A DNA stretch of 22,914 bases. Source: Leucogyrophana mollusca. Lineage: Eukaryota > Basidiomycota > Agaricomycetes > Boletales. The notes beneath the pieces are model-generated. The model saw only the letters and a list, made by a program, of their open reading frames with translations, had not been told where the DNA came from and made no database searches. Position numbers and translations under genes: made by a program. The stretch is from positions 1 to 22,914 of the forward strand of contig MU266682.1 of assembly GCA_021014945.1 (NCBI GenBank), given 5' to 3'. The first letter of the stretch is position 1, and each line of letters opens with the position of its first letter. This document shows, one piece after another, positions 1-8,646 of this stretch.

Positions 1-480
1 AGGAATGATAAACATAAAGCTTTTTGTCCCTTTATCTTTGGAGCATACGGCGACAAATGTCTACATTTGTGTTGCATATGGTCCCAGGACAAAGGCACAC
101 AAAATGAAAAATATATGCCCCGAATGAGATGTGATCATCCTCGGCATCAAGTTAAATTATAGTAACTAAAGTTTCACCCTTTTCACCCTTTATTTATTTA
201 TAATTTGTTGAGCGCAAGGCGTGCATGCATATGACGACAAAACATTGAATTTAATTTCAGTATCTTTACCTAACATTTCTGCTACATTTTCCACCTTTCA
301 TTCATATTTGTTCCTGGTTTGATTCTGTGCAAACAGAATCTTGCCTGTGGTGTGTAGCCAAGTAAGAGTGCAGAATAGATTAATTATCATTTCCGTTTGT
401 TAAGCCCTATGCATGGTCAAGGGACCACAAAATAGTGACATAACAAAGAGAGATGACAACTAAAAAAGATCCCCCGACGA
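1..480. other. AT-rich stretch without a recognisable gene
   Basis: I see no coding sequence here. The stretch is AT-rich, with short tandem-like TTTCACCC units near 171-190. Positions 53-70 form a perfect 8-bp inverted repeat (ACAAATGT, 2-nt spacer, ACATTTGT), loosely flanked by CATA at 44-47 and TATG at 77-80. No transposon ends or target-site duplication can be assigned. Confidence 0.5.
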
Positions 481-483
481 CAC

Positions 484-546
484 AAGCCGATAGTGCAGTG
501 GCAAGGTCATCACGTCCTCTGAGTTGCAAGCAGAGCTCGAAGGAAC
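484..546 (+). pseudogene. Decayed tRNA-like element (SINE head or tRNA pseudogene)
   Basis: Positions 491-501 (TAGTGCAGTGG) fit the RNA polymerase III A-box consensus. About 15 nt further on, a CTCTG/CAGAG stem encloses a loop containing TTGCAA, which reads as an anticodon arm with TGC in the anticodon place. The expected T-arm/B-box that follows (GCTCGAAGG, 535-543) has lost most of the GGTTCGANTCC consensus, and no acceptor stem closes. This pattern is typical of a tRNA pseudogene or a tRNA-derived SINE head. A functional tRNA is not supported. Confidence 0.35.
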
Positions 547-644
547 AAGGGCGGCAAAAATTTAATAACCAAAGAATAGAGGCGGTGCCTCCATTATAGT
601 GGTTAAACTATTATATAGAGGATATTTCGACGACGGGCCCAACG

Positions 645-1174
645 GTGGAGAAACGACGTGGCACGAGATTACCAACAGAGCACTGGCAGTGGGCGCCGAG
701 ATCGAGAGTTCACCGCCTAGTCTGGGGGCCAAATTCCCAAAAAGGTAACATGCCTGGTGAGGAAGGATCAGTGAGCGAGAAGGGTATCGAAAAACCTGTA
801 GTGGATGCGACGTCGGGCGTGGACAGTCGATCAATGCCTCAGGTGGTTGGTTGCCACTGATGAACACCAGCAAACCAGCAAAGACACTGGGCTTTGTAGA
901 AACACCAGCGGTTGGTGCCAGAGGGTTGAGACAGCGCAGGTGACTGAAGGGGATTCCGTCTCGTGATGCTAGGACGCTGCTTGGTACTGCGGCAGCTGAA
1001 ACTAGTTGCATTGAGTGGCACCTGAGGGAGCTAAAGCAGCGCCTGGACCACTGCGTGGCGCGCATGGCTGAGGTGATGGGGAACATCAGTGTTGAAGACC
1101 TGTCCCATCGTTTACGTCGAATTCCTCGTAGCGCACTTTGCAGGGCTGATTTGGGCGTGCTGGGAGTGGACTGA
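645..1174 (+). other. Possible decayed coding region, no intact gene
   Basis: Two separated plus-strand stretches look protein-like. One lies around 693-860. The other is an open segment at 944-1174 (77 codons to a TGA) whose middle part is charged and leucine-spaced like a short coiled coil (WHLRELKQRLDH). No start codon, splice pattern or family could be fixed. The 213-codon minus-strand open frame across 562-1203 shows no domain and is probably chance. I do not recognise the region. Confidence 0.2.
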
Positions 1175-1422
1175 ACGCAGCATCCTTGTAAATTGGGTGG
1201 CAATACGACGCCGTGGCTGGTGGGTGTGAGCTGCCTGTGTAAGGTGGAACGCGATCAGTGTGCTGGAGTTGCCGGCGTTAACCGACCGCGGAGACTCCCG
1301 AGCGTTGTTTATTTGCGCCACATGCGGTTTGTTTGTTAACATTGATTATTTGTACGCGTTGTTTAACCTCGTCCACATCGGGTAATTACTGCATCTGGGA
1401 TTACAATACCTATAGATCACCC

Positions 1423-1465
1423 ATACTACACTTGATCTAAGCCAAAAGGCCAGAGTGGTAAGGTT
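1423..1465 (-). ncRNA. U2 snRNA 5'-domain-like sequence, downstream U2 domains absent
   Basis: The minus strand of 1423-1451 is nearly identical to the universally conserved 5' part of U2 snRNA. It has stem-loop I (GGCC-TTTT-GGC), then TTAGATCAAG, then the branch-point-pairing GTAGTA. The match stops immediately after GTAGTAT. The next bases (GGGTGAT...) do not form U2 stem-loop IIa, and I find no Sm-site (RATTTTTGR) in the following 200 nt. A 7-bp stem (GGGTGAT with ATTACCC) can instead form just downstream. A TATA box lies about 26 nt upstream of the inferred 5' end. It may be a truncated or chimeric U2 copy or a U2-related RNA. A canonical functional U2 gene is unlikely. Confidence 0.6.
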
Positions 1466-1485
1466 CCAGACGTCTAAACCTCGTC

Positions 1486-1491
1486 TTTATA
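1486..1491 (-). promoter_or_regulatory. TATA box upstream of the U2-like sequence
   Basis: The minus strand carries TATAAA about 26 nt before the AACCTT that corresponds to a U2 5' end. That is the spacing expected of an RNA polymerase II start site. Whether it is active cannot be told from sequence. Confidence 0.4.
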
Positions 1492-1639
1492 GCTCAAAAA
1501 CTCGTTGCACAGGCCAGAGGAAGGCCGGAAGGTTAGCATATGGGTTTATTCCCTTTTTGGGAATGCGGTAGTGGACGCGGCAAGTTGTGTGTCTTTGTTT
1601 GGCAAAAGCCTTTGAGCGCAACAGGGACAAACAACACAT

Positions 1640-1967
1640 ACTGTGGTGAAGCAGGCAATTGACGGTTCGGTTGAAAACCTCCAGCTGCTTAGTGTTGGTA
1701 TTGGTGCTTTACAGCACCATGTTCACACCCTTCTTCCAATCTTCTGCGTCCACTTGCGCTCATCTCATATTCTGAACGAAACCAAATTGCAGGTAGTTCG
1801 CGACATCGTGCTGGTTAAATGGTCGTTCATGGCCATCACCCGCATTTCTGTGTCCGTCGGACACATCAAGGACTCAGATATCGAGGTGTGCCAGATAAAG
1901 GGACAAGTCGTCTCTTCTCTTCCTTGGCTGCCGTTCTTCTATCATTGCGCCCTCTTCGAACCTTCAT
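1640..1967 (-). pseudogene. Possible decayed protein-coding remnant
   Basis: The minus strand has a 33-codon segment starting at an ATG at 1967 that is rich in Lys and Arg. A second frame below it reads like ordinary protein (for example DVANYLQFGFVQ and TKQLEVFNRTVNCLL) but is broken by a TGA and a TAA. Introns could remove some breaks, but no consistent splicing was found. I cannot assign a family. The antisense 108-codon plus-strand frame over the same bases has no supporting motif. Confidence 0.2.
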
Positions 1968-2314
1968 GACTGGCTGGCTCCGTTATCAATGGTGAGCCTG
2001 GACGTCGATGAAATCATTAGGTAAGCTTTGCTCACACCAGATGAGGGCATGGCATGGCTACGGTCTACGCAAATCGCCGTTGCACAGATGTGGCGAACGG
2101 TAATCGACGTGAAGTACGATACTAAGTTTACTGGCATACCCATGGTGACTACAATTGTCAGCTACACCGACAGGTAGCTGCCGAAATAGAGCAATCGCAG
2201 CCCGTTCAGATGCTGAAAACGCAGATGGGATCAATTCAAGTCGTAGCCACTGCTATCTCCTATGGCCGTGACTTCTTGTCGACATCTGAAATACGCTGGG
2301 TTAACTACTGTCTT
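1968..2314. other. No gene seen
   Basis: Only short open frames without motifs. This is the region beyond the 3' end of the P450 fragment. I see no repeat or RNA signal in it. Confidence 0.4.
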
Positions 2315-2705
2315 TCAAGTGAGCGAAAGCCCGCAATGATCAGTAGATCTCTGGGCGACCTGGACAGTGAACGTCGGCGCGAAGTTAACACCATGCCTTT
2401 GGAGATTCTTTGCTTTGGAGAACTCGAACACTAGTACTGCGAGGGTGGAAGCAATGACAGCCCAAAATGAAGCGTCTGCCATGTAACGCCATGGATGTCT
2501 CCCCTTCGCTTCGAATAGCAGGGCTCACATGTCCACCTTTCAAGTCTGAAGACAAAATTGGATGTCTCGGTGTCAGGAAGTTGTCCATCTGTGTCGAGGG
2601 GCCTCCCCGGCACGAACTCCGAAGGCTTGGGGTAATTGCTGACATTTTGTGACATATCCCTATCACGAGCATACCCATATGTTCACAGCGGACGACACGT
2701 CTGCG
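2315..2705 (-). pseudogene. Cytochrome P450 3'-end pseudogene (tandem copy)
   Basis: This is a decayed duplicate of the last two to three exons of the neighbouring intact P450. The minus-strand frame starting at 2655 reads MSQNVSNYPKPSEFVPGRPL, which matches the PERF-region exon of the intact gene (MSRNETKYPKPSEFIPERFL). The heme-binding FGFGRRVC is replaced by FRLERWTC, and the frame is then lost. Another frame resumes at RYMADASFWAVIASTLAVLV, the L-helix region. The exon 10/intron boundary is still visible near 2690-2700, but the intron is cut to about 20 nt. At the position of the parental TGA the codon reads AGA, so the frame runs on to a later TGA at 2315-2317. The 3' flank also matches, so the duplication included it. 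It cannot make a working P450. Confidence 0.85.
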
Positions 2706-3224
2706 CTGAAGCGATAAGGAAAGGAAGCCTTGACTTAACGACCCAGCGAGTAGTCCAATTGCCGCTTAGGTTTACGGATACACCGCGACCTCGCACCTAA
2801 GATAATTTTTGCAGGCGAGCCCCCCTCTGCCAGGTTGGAGCTTCGTACGTAGGAGATCATGTGCGGTTGGCCGGTGGCCGTGTTCAGGCCAGAGCCTGAT
2901 GACCCATCTAGCTGACAAGAGACAAGAAATCGCAGTCAATTTGATTTCGAGGCGCACATGTATATTGGCACTTAGGTATTTAACCCGGATCTACTCGACG
3001 GAGGAGCCCCCGCGAACGTAACCACAGCAGACAAAGAATATCTCAGCAACAACCAGCACCAGCCCCATGCGTGCAATCGGCTCGGGAGCTATTTTTTAAG
3101 CAGTAGAGTCAACCAAGCGAGCGAGCTCCTTCATATCCACACCCGAGCGCGGGACGATACGACACGGAAATGGATCCGGATGGCTGTCGTTACTAGGTCA
3201 GCGAAAGCCCACCAATAAACAACC
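2706..3224. other. Spacer between P450 and its pseudogene copy
   Basis: I see no P450-like exons, other gene or repeat here. The upstream exons of the decayed P450 copy are either deleted or were never duplicated. Open frames on both strands lack motifs. Confidence 0.4.
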
Positions 3225-5340
3225 TCAGGGATCCCACCGAGTGACACCGGCGGAGAACTTTGGCAAGAATTCAATATCACGTCCTTGAACATCCTTTGCC
3301 TTGGAGAAATTGAACACAGCGAGCGTCATAGCAATCACAACCCAGAGCGATGCATCTGCAGCGTGACGTCCAGGGCCTGAAAATTTGGGGCTGTTGAGAA
3401 TGCATTCCGCACTGCAGCAATGTGCTTACAGACCCGTCTACCAAACCCGAAGACGAAGGTTGGGGGCTCGATATCAAGAAGCGCTCCATCTGCGTCGAGA
3501 AATCTTTCTGGTATGAATTCCGAAGGCTTTGGGTATTTGGTCTCGTTCCGTGACATAGCCCTTCCAGGATTGGAACATTAAGACAACCTCAGGATTGTGC
3601 AAAACAAAGTTAATCGAACATACCATGGGTTCGCTATTACAACAGCTCCTGTGAAACATTAGAATCGATTAGAAACATATCAAGCCGAGATCATAACCCA
3701 GTACCTTTTGGAATGTAGTACCCTTCATAAACATCGCTGTTTGTAGCTGCATGTGCGATCGCTGCCCAGCAGTAGAGTACACCCATCAGTGGAAAGAATT
3801 GTAAAGGTCACAGCCAGGACCCTACCCAACGGCGCGATGGGCTGCCACCTCGCAACTTCCCGTAATATTGCATCAATGTAAGGCAATGACGGCCGATCGT
3901 CGAAACCAGGAAGTCGATCTTTGCCCACAACTGCGTCGATCTCTGCGCGAGCTCGCACCTGGACATGGGGGTGGAGGACCATAGCCAAGGTATACATAAG
4001 GAGCATTGAACTCGTCTGTATCAAATCGAGTGCGTTCAGAGCATATGAATGCTGATACGTTTCATGGCACCCACAGTTTCCGCACCCCCTTATTACGATA
4101 ATGGGGGTGTCAGAATTTTTTTTCTGAGAAGCACCGTTTGCAAACCTACCCGAAAATGCGCTCGCTGAGGCTTGTCTCAAAGCTTGGTCAAATTCAGGAA
4201 CCCGAGTGGGCTCTTCATGTTCCCTCATCCTCAAAAGATCCGAGACTAAAGACGGTCCAGCTGTACCTGAGGCCTGTAACCAGCGTCAGTAAGGCTAACT
4301 TACCAATCATAAGAAGACCTACCATGTTTTTCTGGACGTATTGAATAGGTATTTCGACCATCTCTACTCCGTAATTTGTGCAGAGGATGGCGTTGCGTTT
4401 CATAGTCGCTCCGGGAAACCAGGAAGGCAGGTGCAAAACTGATATATTGAGATAAACGCAAGGCATACTGCGCAGCAAACTCACGGAAAGGGAATATACT
4501 CAAGATGGCAGTTGTCTCGGGAGTCATGTATTGGAGACCCAGGGTATTCGCTTTCTCAACGACCGTGACAAGAGGGTCATTGTGAGGCGCTGTCTCGTAA
4601 TCATATGTGACCGACATGGCCACAGATGCGGAGAAACTGTGTAAAGCGTGTCAGACACGGCGCAAGGCTTAAAACAGGAGCAAGGGGCTTGCGTCGTCAG
4701 ATGATCTGCGTAATTCTGAGGGGTTTCATAGAGGTTAATGAGCAGCTGATGTGCTTTACATATCTGCTTCGGGTGAAAGTTCAAAGCAGCCTCTGCTCGG
4801 AAACCCTGATGAAAGAGTCTCCGAGCCAGGCGCCATTCGTTTCCGTAAGGTGTGAATGCAAAATTATGGGTCCACCCAAATCTGCCATCGAAATTTAATC
4901 ACAAACACCGCCGAACAAACCGAGCTGAATCGGTGAGCAGTATTACTTACGGTAGGCGAGTGGGAAGGTATGGACGGTCAGAATAGTTGGACGACCGTTT
5001 TTCCAGGAGATCCTTCGCTATTTTCTCCGAATTGATAATCACAACATCTTGACTGAAAAAGCGAGCATAAATTAGATCACCTTGAGCAAAGCTTGTCAGG
5101 CAATTATCCCAGTAGAACGATCAAAAATTTACCATATTCTGCACCCCAAGAAACATAAGTCTCCCAGGGCTCCTGCGAGTCGATAGCAAGCAAATTGCCT
5201 AGGATAGGCAGCCCCGCAGGACCCGGAGGTAGAGAGCCCCCTTCCGCAGCCCTTCTCTTTGAAAGGCGGCTCGCAACACTGATGGCAATCAAAGAGGTAG
5301 AGAGAAGAAGGGCTATGCGATTATCCATGATCCACGACAT
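3225..5340 (-). CDS. Cytochrome P450 monooxygenase (complete, 12 exons)
   Basis: Microsomal heme monooxygenase, substrate unknown; the style is that of basidiomycete P450s annotated as O-methylsterigmatocystin oxidoreductase-like. Exons in transcript order: 5133-5340, 4951-5080, 4693-4881, 4485-4636, 4323-4438, 4150-4273, 4075-4088, 3826-4015, 3705-3761, 3624-3648, 3430-3560, 3225-3376. They join without a stop into 495 aa, a normal length. Visible parts: N-terminal membrane anchor (residues 8-24), basic stop-transfer, PPGP hinge (38-41), I-helix GGAETT (307-312), K-helix ExxR (E364, R367), PERF motif (PERFL), and heme loop FGFGRRVCPGR with Cys446. Oddities: intron 3 (4637-4692) has a GC donor; the I-helix motif sits on a 14-nt microexon; and the intron before the last exon splits the Cys446 codon. 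It is divergent from the TRAPP gene and has a decayed 3' copy downstream. Reductase partner and substrate cannot be read from sequence. Confidence 0.94.
4075..4109 (-). promoter_or_regulatory. 14-nt P450 microexon with hairpin over its 3' splice site
   Basis: Microexon 4075-4088 encodes most of the I-helix motif GGAET. On the transcript, intronic CACCCCC (4103-4109) pairs perfectly with GGGGGTG (4083-4089). The second arm contains the acceptor G and the first six microexon bases. Inside it, ATTA and TAAT can add four pairs around a TCG loop, with AA bulged out. The AG acceptor is therefore inside the predicted stem. Regulation of splicing is inference. Confidence 0.55.
4637..4692 (-). other. 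GC-AG intron in the P450 gene
   Basis: The frame and the family pattern (HLTT joined to FSASVAMSVTYDYE) require a 56-nt intron whose donor is AC|GCAAGC and whose acceptor is TTTACACAG. No GT in the interval gives a correct junction. GC-AG introns are a known minor class handled by the ordinary spliceosome. Confidence 0.8.
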
Positions 5341-5964
5341 GGTGAGAGGAAGAAACAGTGAGATTGCCTAGATCCGCCTTGTTATCTGAATCTATTCTTG
5401 ATTAGTAGCAGGTGACCTTCGAAGATATTAACTTGTCCCTGTCACACGGAGACTTCGATAGACGTCAAGGGGAGAACGAAGACGTCAGTGTTCCCGTACT
5501 TGGTAACATACTATGGCGCCTTACCTCAAGTGCACAATCCGTGGAGTTGAAGCGTGGTTCGTGGAGAGTTAGTAATCAGGGAGATTGGCGAGTTGCGATC
5601 ATCTCCTGTGCGTTCCGCAGAAGCAAACCTGATGCTGTCAGAGTAGGACCTCAACTTGGCCTCACCACAGCGTCAGTGCAGGAGTGTTTAGATGAGCATG
5701 GTATTGCGTTCAGATAATAAGAGTATTTGAAGACCGATAATCCAAGTCTTTCACAGAGAACAATGAAAACATGTCGCGGGGGGCCTCAGGGAGAACAGTA
5801 TGCGCTGAATATTCGCGATGAAAGAGAGGTAGAGCCGCGGTCACGAGAAAGCGGGGGTATAAGCACTTAGCTAAGTATGTTGTTTATTTATTGATGAAAA
5901 TGAATTAATGTCTTCCCGCTACTCTTCGCATCGTTGAACCAGGTCTTGTCGCAGTTTCATCCCC
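5341..5964. promoter_or_regulatory. Bidirectional intergenic region between P450 and TRAPP genes
   Basis: These 624 bp separate two divergently transcribed starts and should hold both promoters. A GTATAAGC sequence near 5857 lies about 100 nt upstream of the TRAPP start codon, and a CT-rich leader precedes it. No TATA box is obvious for the P450. The 101-codon open frame at 5412-5717 begins with GTG, not ATG, has no motif and is left out. Confidence 0.4.
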
Positions 5965-6921
5965 ATGTCTTCCCGAACGTCCCTACAAAACCCTCCCGGA
6001 TCCACCAGTACCCTTGTCGCCCTCGCAGACCCGCCAGTTCGACAGGTTGACGGCGCGGCCATGGATTACTTCCTAATCGAAGCTGTGAACGCCTTACGAT
6101 CATCCTCCGCCGTGGCGGCTGCCCGCGCGAAGAAGATCGAGCATGATATGGCCGAGGCAGGGCTTGTACCCCCACCGCCCCCCGCGAAGAATCCGACCTC
6201 AGCCCAGGGTCAGCGAGACAGTATGGGAAGCGTGTCTAGTAAGAGTGCTGCTGTTGTGGACGAGGAGGAGGAAGGGGTGCGGACGAGGCTGGAGGCGATT
6301 GGGATGCATGTTGGAGGGAACTTTGCAGAGAGGTGTGGTATTTATGACTAGGATGTTTTCAAATGAACTGCTGACTGACTGGTGAGATTCAGGCTATGTC
6401 GCGACAGACCATTATTCGGGGACTCACTTGACGCGATCAAGTTCGTCTGTAAAGATCTATGGTCATCCTGCTGGGACAAGCAAGTAGACAACTTGCGTAC
6501 GAACCACCGGGTGAGTACTCTATCCTGTAATTTATGCAGTGTCTAACGAATTGTGTGTGTAGGGTGTATATGTGTTGCAGGACAATGCTTTCAAGCCCAT
6601 TTCCCGCCTTTCTTCTTGGGAAGGTCGAAATGAGGCACTAAGGCGGGCGAAATTGGTGCGGTTGACGTCGTCCACGAATACTTAGATGTCATGATACTGA
6701 TTCACTCCTCATAGTATGTGGCTCTTCCTGCAGGGATAATACGGGGCGCACTTTCGCGTATAGGGCTACATGGAACAGTCGTTCCCGAGGTCGCAGTGCT
6801 TCCGCAATGTCAGTCATGCCTTTCGCGCATTATATTTGTTCGACTAGTAGATTTTCCGACTGACTGGTTGCCGTCGGGTTGTGCAGGTACATTCCAAATC
6901 AAACTACCCAAGAATACGTGA
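5965..6921 (+). CDS. TRS33: TRAPP complex subunit Trs33/TRAPPC6 (Bet3 family)
   Basis: Core subunit of the TRAPP tethering complexes, which activate Ypt1/Rab1-type GTPases in ER-Golgi and Golgi traffic. Exons 5965-6332, 6393-6510, 6563-6655, 6715-6808 and 6887-6921 join into 235 aa. The C-terminal two thirds match the family closely: LEAIGMHVGGNFAER, then KFVCKDLW, then DNLRTNHRGVYVLQDNAF, then GIIRGAL, and a final CTFQIKLPK. The N-terminal 100 residues carry a helix (FLIEAVNALRSS) followed by a Pro/Ser/Glu-rich linker, longer than in animal TRAPPC6 (about 160 aa) and as is common in fungi. The ATG lies in a CCCCATG context. All introns are 52-78 nt GT-AG. Assignment to TRAPPC6 rather than TRAPPC3 or TRAPPC5 is firm. 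Confidence 0.96.
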
Positions 6922-7210
6922 TCAGATGCGACCCTGTTGCGATTTTATATCGTTGAACATGATCTTCGGTGATGACTGGTGAGATAGAAGTCTGAGTCTT
7001 ACCGTCGCCGTTCAGATTGCACCATCGGGTCGACGGTGGGCTCTGGTTCAGATATCTACGGAGCCCCCTCCACTTAGGACAACAGCCATCAGTTCAGGTG
7101 ATACCCCGCCAGCTACAACTAATGATATGATCTGCTCAGATAGTACTTATTCTTGTGCCTAGCATAATTGAATGAAAGCTTTGCGAGATGAGCACGTTTT
7201 CAATCGGGAC

Positions 7211-7936
7211 CTAGGCAACAACTGCGCTGCTTTTCACCCTCTGTTCCCCGTCATTGCCAACCGACTCAATACCGTCAACCTGCTCCTCCTTGCCAACTGT
7301 CCGCTCCTCATCGCCAGCTGTCTGCTCCTCCTCGCCAGGTGCCCGCCCCTCACTAGTTGTCTTGGGCGCTGCTTCAGTGATCTGCAATACGGCGCCGGGG
7401 GGAAGCGGGCCGCCGAATAAGTCACACTCTATGCGAAGTCCCTTGGCCCTGAGCCGCATGAGCTTTCTGTACAACCTACGCTCTTCCTTCAGAACCTACA
7501 ACCGTGTGCAGCAGTCATCTTTGAGTCAACTCTGACTTTGATCGTTCTGGCTCACAGATTGGAGGTCTTCGCCCTGGTCATGATCAGCTACGCCACGACG
7601 TCTCTTGCGAGACGGTTTGGCAGGCTTCGGTGTCGAATTGCGAGATGGCCCTGCACGGGGGGTAAGTTGGGGCTCCGTCTCGCTGGACGGCGGCGAGGTA
7701 TCTAGGGCGGGTTCGGAGTCGAAGCTATCGGGAACCTCGGGCCCACGGCGCAGAATTTCAGAGAGCTTTGGCTTATCGATCAGCCTCAGGTGATTAAAGA
7801 CTTGAGAACGCTGGGGTGGAGACTCGGAGTAGGGGCTGATGCGTGAGGGCCAGGTAATGCCATCGCAATGCTCGTTGGATGGTCCAGACAATAAAGCTTT
7901 GGTCACAGTACTTAACAAGTATTTAAGTAACATCAT
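7211..7936 (-). CDS. Hypothetical charged protein, 2 exons
   Basis: Exon 7556-7936 joins exon 7211-7495 through a 60-nt phase-0 intron (GTGAGC donor, TTGTAG acceptor) to give 221 aa. The N-terminal half is Ser/Pro-rich with a basic patch (KPSRKRRR), a possible nuclear localisation signal. The second exon opens with a highly charged helix (LKEERRLYRKLMRLRAKG), followed by FGGPLPPGAV and a Glu-rich tail with repeated EEEQ/DEER-type units. I do not recognise the family. The start is uncertain: two ATGs stand together at 7931-7936, and an upstream exon ending near 7900 is possible. It lies tail-to-tail with the TRAPP gene. Confidence 0.5.
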
Positions 7937-8646
7937 TCAGCTTGTCGCCAATGGCGTGGTATCAGTGCGCGAGGCGCGACCATGATCATGTCTAAGAAGT
8001 TGAACGGCACATTGCAAGTGCCAGTGGCACCATTTCGAATGCTGGGTTCGCCTCGATCAAGGAAGCACTGTCAGCTGGTACTTATCTTGCTATCGACGGG
8101 GAGGTGTGTACGTACGCGGGCATGGCGCGATTCAGATTGCTCCACGACCACTTCTGCCACTCCACCCAATCCGGTGCACGGCCGCACGCAAGATCAGGCA
8201 GGATCGATCGTTAATATGATATGTAACGTGAACGTTGAAGGGCCTGGATATCATGATACCCTCGGAACCCGGAGAACTTGATATCCGTCCCCCGGTAATA
8301 ATCCGCAGAATGATTGGAATTAATGAATGTAAGTACGAGGGTGTCAGGCAGTAGAGTACAATACACAAGTACATAGGGTATGCGAGCGACCAGAGTTATG
8401 TGTAACGCGGCGACAAGGGGATATAGGTAGCACTACAACCACGAATGTTCAGTGGGTCAATAAAACCAAAAGGGACAGGACGCGGGTGCGATTAAGGGTG
8501 TATTTCCGAGTTGGCGAGAATTACCAGGAGAACGAAAGCCAGAAGTGTGTTCTGGAGCCAAAAGATACAAACCGGAATCAGTGTGATCGAGGCGACCGAG
8601 TTTCGTACCTACACCTACTCTGCACGCCGGCGCTCCCGAACTGCGA
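7937..8646. other. Intergenic region, no supported gene
   Basis: A plus-strand open segment near 8005-8215 contains a protein-like run (GFASIKEALSAGTYLAIDGE) but has no start, no partner exon and no family I can name. It may be a relic. The 3' end of the 549-aa gene lies at 8647, so part of this should be its 3' untranslated region. Confidence 0.35.

Noticed and set aside
562..1203. 213-codon minus-strand frame
   Set aside because: No domain, no clear ATG context and no splice partner. The opposite strand has the more protein-like fragments.
5412..5717. 101-codon plus-strand frame in the P450/TRAPP intergenic region
   Set aside because: It starts with GTG, shows no motif, and lies where two promoters are expected.
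8005..8215. Plus-strand protein-like run containing GFASIKEALSAGTYLAIDGE
   Set aside because: No start codon, no flanking exons and no family recognised. Kept only as a possible relic in the intergenic note.
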